Shown here piece after piece: positions 38,588 to 46,462 of a stretch of DNA of 64,000 nucleotides. Position 1 is the first letter of the stretch. Each line of letters opens with the position of its first letter. The translations under genes were made by a program, and so were the position numbers. This DNA is from Candidatus Nanopelagicales bacterium (GTDB taxonomy: Bacteria; Actinomycetota; Actinomycetes; S36-B12): the NCBI GenBank assembly GCA_018401415.1, contig JAGYKV010000017.1, positions 515,268-579,267 of the forward strand. The letters are read 5' to 3'. The notes beneath the pieces were generated by a model. That model ran no database searches and was not told where the DNA came from. It worked only from the letters and a program-made list of their open reading frames with translations.

Positions 38588-39094
38588 GTGACAAACCATT
38601 TTCGCTCAGTCGGGATCTTCACCGGATCTCTCGCACTGTTACTTTCTTTGGTTTCAGGATGTTCCACCGAGTCGGACCCAACCGAGGTCACCTCAACTGG
38701 CAATCAATTCGAGTCTGATAATCCTGATGATTCCACTTTCACCGACGATGCCGGTAACGAAATGCTGGTTGGACAGGATCTTGATCTCCCTGCGAATTGG
38801 CCATCTGCCATTCCCACTCCGGATGGACGGCTGGTCGCCGTATCTATTTTTGATCAATCCACCGCGGTAGCCACCTGGCAGATTGATGGTGACCTCATTG
38901 CAACGGAGAACAACTATTTGCAAGTATTGCAATCAAATGGGTTCAATACTTCGAAATCAGATGACCTAAGCACGGGGTCGATCTCAGTATTTTTTGCGGT
39001 GGGCAAGGATTTTGACATCACGGTGAGCGCAACGCCCGGCGAAGTGGAGACTGACCCAGGGGAAATTACCGTGCTCGTCAATCCTTCACTCTGA
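38588..39094 (+). CDS. Unknown secreted lipoprotein
   Basis: I do not recognise this 168-residue protein. It starts with an export signal ending in the lipobox SLVSGC (Cys about 25), then an acidic Asp/Ser/Thr-rich linker, then a small domain containing NWPSAIPTPDGRLVAV and VATWQIDGDL. GTG at 38588 is chosen because earlier codons overlap the tRNA. No ribosome-binding site is seen, and a -10-like box sits 6 bases before the GTG. It converges on nusB, 8 bases away. Confidence 0.7.
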   Translation: MTNHFRSVGIFTGSLALLLSLVSGCSTESDPTEVTSTGNQFESDNPDDSTFTDDAGNEMLVGQDLDLPANWPSAIPTPDGRLVAVSIFDQSTAVATWQIDGDLIATENNYLQVLQSNGFNTSKSDDLSTGSISVFFAVGKDFDITVSATPGEVETDPGEITVLVNPSL

Positions 39095-39102
39095 ACTGCA
39101 GG

Positions 39103-39519
39103 TTAACCAGCAACATGGGAGCGTGAAATTGCTCCCAGAACACCATGCACAAATGCTCCAGAATCATCGGTCGACAGATCTTTTGCCAACTCAATCGCTT
39201 GGCTTACAACGACTGGGTCGGGTACCGAATCGCCAAATACCAATTCAAATGTTGCGACCCGCAAAATGGCTCGATCAACCGTTGGCATGCGCTCAAGTGA
39301 CCATCCCGTGGAATGGTCACTGATCAAACGATCGATATTTTCCATGTTCGCGGCGACGCCTTCAGCCAACTCAATCGAATAAGAATTTAGGTCCGACTCA
39401 CCTTCTGAGGCCCGTCGGCGCTGGTGCTCCCCTAGAACCATGAGGATCGGCACCCCTTTTGCATCGGCCTCAAAAACAATGTCAAGTGCACGTTTCCGTG
39501 CTTTGCTCCGAGCACCCAT
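39103..39519 (-). CDS. nusB: Transcription antitermination factor NusB
   Basis: NusB binds boxA RNA with S10 to keep rRNA transcription processive. The 138-residue all-helical protein begins GARSKARKRALDIVFEAD and ends with LSTDDSGAFVHGVLGAI, both typical. Its ATG shares one base with the efp stop (TAATG), so the pair is cotranslated. Confidence 0.93.
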   Translation of the reverse strand: MGARSKARKRALDIVFEADAKGVPILMVLGEHQRRRASEGESDLNSYSIELAEGVAANMENIDRLISDHSTGWSLERMPTVDRAILRVATFELVFGDSVPDPVVVSQAIELAKDLSTDDSGAFVHGVLGAISRSHVAG

Positions 39520-40082
39520 TAATCGTTCACTCGACCCAAATACGATCCATCCCGAGTATCCACACGGACTTTCGTATCCGATTCAAGGAAGAGCGGAACC
39601 TGAATTTCAGCACCGGTCTCCAATGTGGCGGGTTTTGTACCCCCACTGGATCGATCCCCCTGTAACCCAGGTTCGGTGTACGTGACCATAATCTCCACTG
39701 ATGCGGGTAGATCCACAATTATTGGCACACCCTCGTGGATCGCAACCTGCGCTGTTTGGTTTTCAAGAAGGTACCTGGAATTATCCCCCACCACTGCATC
39801 AGGGACGGGAAACTGATCATAAGAAACATTATCCATGAAAACCCAGTCATCGCCGTCGCGATAGAGGTACTGCATATCTCGCCGATCAACATTTGCAGTT
39901 TCGACTTTGACTCCAGCGTTGAACGTGCGATCAACCACTTTGCCTGAAAGTACGTTCTTCAGCTTACTGCGAACGAAAGCGCCACCTTTGCCGGGCTTGA
40001 CATGTTGGAAGTCAATAACCGTCCACAACTGTCCATCGATATTAAGAACCATGCCGTTCTTGAGGTCGTTGCTTGTTGCCAC
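39519..40082 (-). CDS. efp: Elongation factor P
   Basis: EF-P relieves ribosome stalling at polyproline stretches. The 187 residues have the three beta-barrel domains. The tip loop [10 protein letters not shown] carries Lys32, equivalent to the modified lysine of E. coli; no modification enzyme is in the window. The start is GTG at 40082. The order aroQ-efp-nusB matches other actinobacteria. The 79-base gap upstream may hold a promoter. Confidence 0.96.
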   Translation of the reverse strand: MATSNDLKNGMVLNIDGQLWTVIDFQHVKPGKGGAFVRSKLKNVLSGKVVDRTFNAGVKVETANVDRRDMQYLYRDGDDWVFMDNVSYDQFPVPDAVVGDNSRYLLENQTAQVAIHEGVPIIVDLPASVEIMVTYTEPGLQGDRSSGGTKPATLETGAEIQVPLFLESDTKVRVDTRDGSYLGRVND

Positions 40083-40161
40083 GTCTCTGCCTTATCTGTC
40101 GAGGGTGATCGCCCAAGTCGTTATTGACCAAGTGTTGTGAGTGAAACAATATCCGCCCTGA

Positions 40162-40596
40162 CTAGAGCGTGGCAATTGCCCTCAGTGCTAACAAATACGA
40201 GTTAACCCCGAAACCGGCAATCACGCCCGTTGCAACCCCACTGATAACCGACTGATGCCGGAACTCTTCCCTACTGGAGGGGTTACTGATGTGAACCTCA
40301 ATCAGCGGTGCTGTCAGAAGCGCGCAAGCATCACGGATCGCATATGAATAGTGGGTGAAGGCAGCTGGATTCAGGATCACCGGTGTCTGGGTGTCACTGG
40401 CTTCGTGCAACCAAGTGATCATTTCGCTTTCGGATGCGGTCTGCCGAACTTCAACGGACAGTCCGAGATCATTCCCACACTGAATGACAAGTTCAGCAAG
40501 TTCAGCATATGTTGTGCTTCCGTAGATATCAGGCTCTCGCGTGCCCAACCGGTTCAGGTTAGGGCCATTAATGATTAACACTCGGATGCTCACCAC
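40162..40596 (-). CDS. aroQ: 3-dehydroquinate dehydratase, type II
   Basis: AroQ dehydrates 3-dehydroquinate in the third step of the shikimate pathway. The 144-residue type II enzyme has [20 protein letters not shown] near the N-terminus (catalytic Arg and Tyr), [15 protein letters not shown] and [13 protein letters not shown]. It is 22 bases after aroB. Confidence 0.95.
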   Translation of the reverse strand: MVSIRVLIINGPNLNRLGTREPDIYGSTTYAELAELVIQCGNDLGLSVEVRQTASESEMITWLHEASDTQTPVILNPAAFTHYSYAIRDACALLTAPLIEVHISNPSSREEFRHQSVISGVATGVIAGFGVNSYLLALRAIATL

Positions 40597-40618
40597 ACCA
40601 CCCTAGACCCGCGCACCT

Positions 40619-41716
40619 TCAATTCGGGTTAATGCTTCCGTACGCGGCCACCAGCAGCGATGGATCCGGACCTTCAAGGATTGCTGGCGAACCGATGGAG
40701 TCCAAGATGACAAACCGAAGAAGCGAACCCCTCGCCTTCTTGTCCAACATCATGGAACCGTATAACGAATCCCAACGCCCGCCCGGGTAGGTCACGGGAA
40801 GCCCAATCACCTCAAGCACTTCGCGGTGTCGCTCCAAGTCTCGATCCGATAACCGGCCGGCGATATTCGATAGTTCCGCAACAAACATGATGCCCACGGA
40901 TACTGCTGCACCATGGCGCCACCGATAGTTTTCATACTTCTCCACGGCATGTCCGAAAGTGTGTCCGTAGTTGAGCACCTCTCTTCCCAAACTACGCTCC
41001 GGCCCTCCTCTTTCGGTGAAGTCACGGCTCACAACCTGCGCTTTCACCGAGATCGCACGTTGGATCAATGATTCGAGTTCCTGGGAATGGGGGTCGATAA
41101 TTTTGTCCGGGAATTCAACAATCGTGTCAAGGATGCTCGGGTCACTGGTCAATCCAACCTTGGCGACCTCAGCCAATCCGGCACGAAGATCATTTTCCGG
41201 TAGTGTCTCAAGGGAGTTCAGATCAACGAAGACTGCCGCGGGACTATGAAAAGCACCTACTAGATTTTTTCCAGCATCGGTGTTGATACCCGTCTTTCCG
41301 CCAACCGAGGCATCCACCATTCCGAGGAGGGTTGTGGGCACTGCAATCCACGAAATCCCACGCAACCACGTTGCCGCCACAAATCCGGCGAGGTCGGTGG
41401 TTGCGCCGCCACCAAGGCCTATCAGCATGTCACTGCGGGTGAAGCCCGTGGATCCGAGCGCATTCCAACAAAACTCCAATACTGCTGCGGTTTTGGAGTC
41501 TTCTGCTTCCGGCACCTCAATCAGTGTGACAGTCTTTCCAGCATGCTCCAGTTCAGTCTTAAACAGTTCGGCGCTGGCTCGAAGTGCACCCGGATGAATC
41601 ACAGCCACCCGCAGAGATCGGGCCGTTGAGTCGATGATTTCACTCAGAAGATTACGACCAATGTGAACCGTGTAATCAATCTCTGCCGAGATATCAATGT
41701 GATCGATCATGATCAA
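40619..41716 (-). CDS. aroB: 3-dehydroquinate synthase
   Basis: AroB closes the ring of the shikimate pathway's first carbocycle, using NAD and zinc. The 365-residue protein has GGGATTDLAGFVAATWLRGI (NAD site), PTTLLGMVDASVGGKTGIN and the metal-binding NYGHTFGHAVE. ATG at 41716 overlaps aroK by 23 bases; a second in-frame ATG at 41710 is possible. Confidence 0.95.
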   Translation of the reverse strand: MIMIDHIDISAEIDYTVHIGRNLLSEIIDSTARSLRVAVIHPGALRASAELFKTELEHAGKTVTLIEVPEAEDSKTAAVLEFCWNALGSTGFTRSDMLIGLGGGATTDLAGFVAATWLRGISWIAVPTTLLGMVDASVGGKTGINTDAGKNLVGAFHSPAAVFVDLNSLETLPENDLRAGLAEVAKVGLTSDPSILDTIVEFPDKIIDPHSQELESLIQRAISVKAQVVSRDFTERGGPERSLGREVLNYGHTFGHAVEKYENYRWRHGAAVSVGIMFVAELSNIAGRLSDRDLERHREVLEVIGLPVTYPGGRWDSLYGSMMLDKKARGSLLRFVILDSIGSPAILEGPDPSLLVAAYGSINPN

Positions 41717-42260
41717 CTCCCGACTGTTTCATCAACACTGCTAATTGTTCTGCGCACTTCTCAGGTGAAATCTCAGATGTATCAAGGATGATATCGGAGA
41801 GTTTTTCATAAATTGGGGTGCGTTCTTGGAGCAGACTGATCAAATTTGAGCGAACATTCCCCAGAAGAAGTGGGCGTGCCTGATTCATGCCCACTCGCTT
41901 TAAGGCCTCTGAAATTTTTACCCGTAACCACGCAACGGGGTAATTGCTAAGATCTCGCTGTGTATCGACGTTGAGAATTGATCCACCACCGAGTGAAATG
42001 ATTGCAGGGTTGCGGACCGATTCTTCCAGGGCCAGTTGGACACATTCGCGCTCCAACGCACGAAAATGCGACTCTCCTTGATTAACAAAGATATTCGAGA
42101 TGGACTCGCCAGCCTGGACTTCAACAAGTTCATCGGTATCCACGAACGGTAGGTTTAATGACTTCGCCAAAATTCGACCAATGGTCGATTTTCCAGATCC
42201 GGGAGCACCTATGAGAACAAGGGAGCAAGGCGATAGCGATTTGGTAGCGAGGGAATTCAT
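41694..42260 (-). CDS. aroK: Shikimate kinase
   Basis: AroK phosphorylates shikimate. Walker A is GAPGSGKSTIGRIL (about 18-31), followed by FVDTDELVE, ISLGGGSIL and a lid with LLLGNVRSNL. The length of 188 residues is normal. It starts 3 bases after aroC and overlaps aroB, so aroC-aroK-aroB are coupled. Confidence 0.94.
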   Translation of the reverse strand: MNSLATKSLSPCSLVLIGAPGSGKSTIGRILAKSLNLPFVDTDELVEVQAGESISNIFVNQGESHFRALERECVQLALEESVRNPAIISLGGGSILNVDTQRDLSNYPVAWLRVKISEALKRVGMNQARPLLLGNVRSNLISLLQERTPIYEKLSDIILDTSEISPEKCAEQLAVLMKQSGVDHDRSH

Positions 42261-42263
42261 GGG

Positions 42264-43463
42264 CTAACTGCGTAGTGTGACATTTATGGAGAGTGAAGCA
42301 AGATAGCCGTTGATATTCCGTTGACATTCGGAAAGGGAGTCACCACCAAACTTCTCGAGAACTGCGTCCGCCAGCACCAATGCCACCATGGCTTCGGCTA
42401 CAATTCCTGCAGCCGGTACCGCACATACATCCGAGCGCTGATTAATCGCGACAGCCTCCTGACCGGTAGATGTATCGACCGTCCGGAGAGCCTTTGGAAT
42501 GGTCGAGATGGGCTTCATTGCTGCGCGCACTCGAAGCACTTCACCGGTGCTCATTCCGCCCTCGGTGCCACCGGACTTTCCCGAACTTCGGGAGACACCT
42601 CCGTGACCATCGGGGAACATTTCATCTTGGGCAAGTGACCCTCTGATCCCAGCCAGGGTGAATCCATCGCCCACCTCCACGCCTTTGATTGCCTGTATCC
42701 CCATGAGGGCTCCAGCCAATTTGGAGTCCAATCGCCGATCCCAGTGGGTGTGGCTGCCCAGACCTGGCGGCAATCCGGTCACCACGACCTCCACAACGCC
42801 ACCAAGTGTGTCGCCATCGCGATGGGCGGCCGCAATCTCAGCTTCCATTGCCTCAGCGGCGACAGGGTCAAGGCAACGGACCGGATTGCTGTCAATTGCT
42901 TGCGTATCGGCAGGGCTGGCTGTTCCAGAACTTGAAGCTCCTCCAATGCGCACCACATGACTGACGAGTTCGATGTCTGCTGCCTGCCGCAAAAATTGTC
43001 GGGCGACCGCACCCAATGCAACTCGGGCAGCTGTCTCACGGGCACTGGCTCGCTCCAAAATGGGGCGAGCATCCTCAAACCCGAATTTCTGCATGCCTAC
43101 CATGTCTGCGTGTCCTGGGCGGGGCCGAGTCAACGGGGCATTTCGAGCTAAATTCGCAATCTCCTCGGGATCAACCGGATCGGAGCTCATGATTCTGTCC
43201 CACTTAGGCCACTCAGAATTGGCAACCTCTATGGCAATGGGCCCACCCATGGTACGACCATGGCGCACACCACCTTTGATGGTTACGGCATCCTGCTCAA
43301 ATTTCATTCGCGCACCGCGTCCCACCCCCAATCGACGTCGAGTCAATTCACGGTCGATATCAGCGGTCGTGATGGCTATATCTGCGGGTAAACCCTCAAT
43401 GATTGCCGTTAGTGCAGGACCATGTGACTCACCGGCTGTAAGCCATCGCAATCGATCAACCAT
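42264..43463 (-). CDS. aroC: Chorismate synthase
   Basis: AroC makes chorismate with reduced flavin. The 399 residues show [15 protein letters not shown] at the N-terminus, [26 protein letters not shown] and [14 protein letters not shown], all standard. AGGATAGGG lies just before the ATG and serves as the ribosome-binding site. It is the first of the aroC-K-B-Q run. Confidence 0.96.
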   Translation of the reverse strand: MVDRLRWLTAGESHGPALTAIIEGLPADIAITTADIDRELTRRRLGVGRGARMKFEQDAVTIKGGVRHGRTMGGPIAIEVANSEWPKWDRIMSSDPVDPEEIANLARNAPLTRPRPGHADMVGMQKFGFEDARPILERASARETAARVALGAVARQFLRQAADIELVSHVVRIGGASSSGTASPADTQAIDSNPVRCLDPVAAEAMEAEIAAAHRDGDTLGGVVEVVVTGLPPGLGSHTHWDRRLDSKLAGALMGIQAIKGVEVGDGFTLAGIRGSLAQDEMFPDGHGGVSRSSGKSGGTEGGMSTGEVLRVRAAMKPISTIPKALRTVDTSTGQEAVAINQRSDVCAVPAAGIVAEAMVALVLADAVLEKFGGDSLSECQRNINGYLASLSINVTLRS

Positions 43464-43545
43464 GTCCCTATCCTGTCAGACTCGAGGTTGTCCCGAAGTT
43501 TCCCACTCGCTGCTGGGGAGCAGAAACCCTATTAGTGAGTGGGCC

Positions 43546-44019
43546 CTACACGGAGGCAATCGCTCCTGTCACGATCACCCCAAGAGTCATGAATGGGCCA
43601 AATGCAATAGCACGCTTGGGTTTTCGACGTAAGGCATTCACCGCCACCACGAAAGCGGCGAGTGCAAATGCGGTGAACACCCCCCAATAGATGCTGTCCC
43701 AACTCAACCAACCGAGGTATAGGCCGATAACGGCTGAGTACTTGACATCGCCCATTCCCATGCCTCCCAGCAGGTGAACGATTGAGAACAATAAAACACA
43801 CAATCCTGCGCCCATGACTCCTCGCACAAAAGATGCCCAGGATTGTTCGATCATTGACAAAATTGAAAATCCGATCAACCCGCCTATTAGAGAAACTGCA
43901 ACGCATTTATTGGGTAATCGATGCTCGCGAATATCCCACCGAGCCAGTACCAGACCTGTGAGAAGAAACCATGCCCACGTTGTTCCCAAAACCAGGATTT
44001 CCAGATTCTTCATCATCAC
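43546..44019 (-). CDS. Prepilin peptidase (A24 family), catalytic domain only
   Basis: This 157-residue membrane aspartate protease has the two family motifs, DIREHRLPN (about residues 29-37) and GMGMGDVKYSA (about 86-96), each carrying a catalytic Asp. About six helices are visible. It lacks the cysteine-rich methyltransferase domain of full PilD. It would cleave prepilin-like leaders, but no pilin or secretion genes are in this window. Its place between aroE and aroC matches M. tuberculosis Rv2551c, from memory. The first codon may be GTG 44019 or the following ATG codons. Confidence 0.88.
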   Translation of the reverse strand: MMMKNLEILVLGTTWAWFLLTGLVLARWDIREHRLPNKCVAVSLIGGLIGFSILSMIEQSWASFVRGVMGAGLCVLLFSIVHLLGGMGMGDVKYSAVIGLYLGWLSWDSIYWGVFTAFALAAFVVAVNALRRKPKRAIAFGPFMTLGVIVTGAIASV

Positions 44020-44080
44020 ATTCTTTGACCAGATGGTGATTTAGGGCAACCTCAATATTTGGGGTGTGGATAACGCACAT

Positions 44081-44908
44081 TCACATTCCGTGCAGGGCAG
44101 TTCGCATTTGCTCCACAGGAGCGCTCACCCCGTAAAACAATTCGACTTGGCGCGTGGCCTGCCACAGAAGCATCTGCAGCCCACTCACTATGTGGTTATT
44201 TGGCCACCGATCTGCCAAGAAAGATGGCCACGGGCTGTAAGCGACATCTAGTAGCGTTCCGTGCGTTTTCCCGGACATGGACATGACATGGGACTGCAAG
44301 GAACCCTGTGGCACAGTACTGATCACGAGATCAAATTTATGGGCGGCGGCTAGGTCGATATCACCTGATGACGCCTGCATGCCCAGTTCACGAATCAGGT
44401 TTTCGAGTGACCGACGACCAGCAGTGTTGCGAGCTTGAACAGTTATGGATTGCGCCCCCAGATTCCGTGCAGAGACGACAGCGCTCCGTGCTGTGGCACC
44501 CGAACCGATAATGAGGACATGTGTGGCCGAATGGAAACCGGATTCGTGTAACGCATTTTCCATGCCAAAAACATCTGTGTTATCTAATGCAAGATCCCCT
44601 GACGGCAATCGGTACACGGTGTTTGCGGATTGGGTGAGTTGGACAAGTTCATTTTGCTCCCCAATAAGTTCCAAGATTTTAACCTTGAGCGGCATGGTGA
44701 GCGATAGGCCTACCCAGCTGGTGTCCATGTGTGAAATGAATTTGGCTAATTGATCCTCGGTGACATCGATGGCAATGTACGAGCAATCGAGGTCATACTC
44801 TTCGAAGACAGCTCTATGCAGGGCTGGTGAGAGAGAGTGCGATACGGGGTGCCCAAGAACTGCTGCCCTGCAGCGTGTTTCACCCTTTGACACGCGATTA
44901 GTTTTCAT
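44081..44908 (-). CDS. aroE: Shikimate dehydrogenase
   Basis: AroE reduces 3-dehydroshikimate. The 275 residues have GHPVSHSLSPALHRAVF (substrate Ser), LTMPLKVKI (catalytic Lys) and ALDNTDVFGM. The nucleotide loop is IIGSGATARSAV; the family usually has GAGGAA here, and the cofactor motif is consistent with the variation seen in actinobacteria. It overlaps mltG by 11 bases. Confidence 0.93.
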   Translation of the reverse strand: MKTNRVSKGETRCRAAVLGHPVSHSLSPALHRAVFEEYDLDCSYIAIDVTEDQLAKFISHMDTSWVGLSLTMPLKVKILELIGEQNELVQLTQSANTVYRLPSGDLALDNTDVFGMENALHESGFHSATHVLIIGSGATARSAVVSARNLGAQSITVQARNTAGRRSLENLIRELGMQASSGDIDLAAAHKFDLVISTVPQGSLQSHVMSMSGKTHGTLLDVAYSPWPSFLADRWPNNHIVSGLQMLLWQATRQVELFYGVSAPVEQMRTALHGM

Positions 44909-45992
44909 TCGATTCGAGAAAGTCCCGGTAAATTTCCTTCAGTTCCAAGAAGCGGTCATAGGACTTGGCAAATTTTGTCTCTCTCGTGTCTGGGTTGACA
45001 GCCACGAAATACAACCAGTTGCCCTTTGCTGGCGAGAGTGCGGCCTCCATTGCTGCTTCGCCCGGTGAGTTGATGGGTGTGGGCGGTAAACCCTGGACCT
45101 GATATGTGTTGTACGGGGAATCCGTTTTCAATTGTTCCGCATCCAGTTGCAACTCTTGTATTCCCAGGGCATAAGACACGGTTGAGTCAAATTGCAAAGG
45201 CATGTCCGCCTCGAGTCGGTTGTACACCACAGCTGCACCTTTTGCGAAATCCTCAGGGATCAATTCGGCCTCGAGTAGCGAAGCGATAATCAACACTTCA
45301 TATGGTGATTTGCCCACTGCCGCGGCTCTTGCTTCTAGCCCAACATTCGCCGCACCCTGATTAAATCTATTGACGAATATTTCAATGAGGCTTTGCGCAG
45401 TTTCATCTCCTGCCAATTCATAGGTGGCGGGGAACATGAATCCTTGAGGTTTAGAGTCCGCCCAGTCAGGAAGTGGGAGCTGATCAGCATTTTCGATGAC
45501 CTCCTCGAAATCGCTAACGGGCAAATCCGTCGCTGCGGCTGCAGTATCAAGAGTTTGATCAAGTCGAAGTCCTTCACGTAGAATCAGTCGCGAATCCGAC
45601 CGCGAGATTGGATCTAACATGAGCGCTAGAGCGGAACTCCCACTCATTTGTTCCCGCAGCGAATACCGACCTGGGCCAATGCTTGCACTCTTTTCGTTGA
45701 GCGCGGATGCATCTATAAACGCTTGGGCAGATTTGATCACACCGGCAGCAACCAAGGTGTTCCCAATAGTGGTGAGACTGTCACCACGAGACACAACAAT
45801 TGTCGCCGAACCTACGCCCTCACCTTGGTAATCATTTGATTCGGAATCACCACTGAATGCAAAGATCACTCCCGCCGCGAGCGCAGCAATTCCCACGATT
45901 AAAGCAAGCACAACTGTGCGCCTACCCCACGTTTTAGAATGACGAGACGGTGGCAGCGGATCTTCGGTGAAGAGTTCATTCAGTGTTGTCAC
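44898..45992 (-). CDS. mltG: Endolytic murein transglycosylase MltG (YceG-like)
   Basis: MltG cuts nascent peptidoglycan and may set glycan length. A cytosolic tail (1-24), one membrane helix (about 25-47), a LysM-like region and the YceG domain make up 364 residues. IASLLEAELIPEDF carries the catalytic Glu, and VYNRLEADMPLQFDSTVSYALG (in two pieces) is the family hallmark. The GTG start has AAGGAAGGAG upstream. It follows ruvX by 53 bases. Confidence 0.92.
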   Translation of the reverse strand: MTTLNELFTEDPLPPSRHSKTWGRRTVVLALIVGIAALAAGVIFAFSGDSESNDYQGEGVGSATIVVSRGDSLTTIGNTLVAAGVIKSAQAFIDASALNEKSASIGPGRYSLREQMSGSSALALMLDPISRSDSRLILREGLRLDQTLDTAAAATDLPVSDFEEVIENADQLPLPDWADSKPQGFMFPATYELAGDETAQSLIEIFVNRFNQGAANVGLEARAAAVGKSPYEVLIIASLLEAELIPEDFAKGAAVVYNRLEADMPLQFDSTVSYALGIQELQLDAEQLKTDSPYNTYQVQGLPPTPINSPGEAAMEAALSPAKGNWLYFVAVNPDTRETKFAKSYDRFLELKEIYRDFLESNEN

Positions 45993-46045
45993 TCGACGAA
46001 CTCCTTCCTTATATCGCCTAAGGCCCTTCGATCAATCAAAGCGTG

Positions 46046-46459
46046 TCACCCTTTCGGACACGAATCTAGATAACTCTGCAGCAGCACAGCGGCCGCAGCA
46101 CTATCAATTCGTGAGCGAGTCTTCTTCACATTAAGACCCAATTCACGGAATGAATTTTGTGCTTGAACCGTTGTGAACCTTTCATCAATGAGAATAACTG
46201 GAAGGTTTGCCTGTTCCTCCAATTGACATGCCCACGTTCGAGCCAACTCAGTGGAGGCGCTGTCTTTACCCTGAAGTGTCCTCGGCAAACCCACAATTAT
46301 TTCCTGAGCGGAATACTCACCGGCGAGCAGCAGAGCTGCCGCAATCGAATTTTCTCCCGCGGGAATTGCGGCCTGAGGGCTCGCGAGCATGCCTCGAAGA
46401 TCAGAAGTGGCCACACCGATTCGAACAGTACCTACGTCAAAAGCGATACGGACTCCCAT
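46046..46459 (-). CDS. ruvX: RuvX/YqgF putative Holliday junction resolvase, pre-16S nuclease
   Basis: The 137-residue RNase H-fold protein has IAFDVGTVRIGVA at the N-terminus, IVGLPRTLQGKDS, and DERFTTVQA and RIDSAAAAVLLQSYLD with the catalytic acids. In E. coli it matures the 5' end of 16S rRNA. It is 3 bases after alaS. Confidence 0.93.
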   Translation of the reverse strand: MGVRIAFDVGTVRIGVATSDLRGMLASPQAAIPAGENSIAAALLLAGEYSAQEIIVGLPRTLQGKDSASTELARTWACQLEEQANLPVILIDERFTTVQAQNSFRELGLNVKKTRSRIDSAAAAVLLQSYLDSCPKG

Positions 46460-46462
46460 TGG

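Noticed and set aside
38491-38703. A 70-codon minus-strand open frame containing IRTHTGRCLRPLPLP
   Set aside because: It is the antisense of the tRNA gene. I recall this peptide as a frequent spurious annotation.
42973-43632. A 219-codon plus-strand open frame
   Set aside because: It is antisense to aroC and runs into the prepilin peptidase gene. It has no domain of its own.
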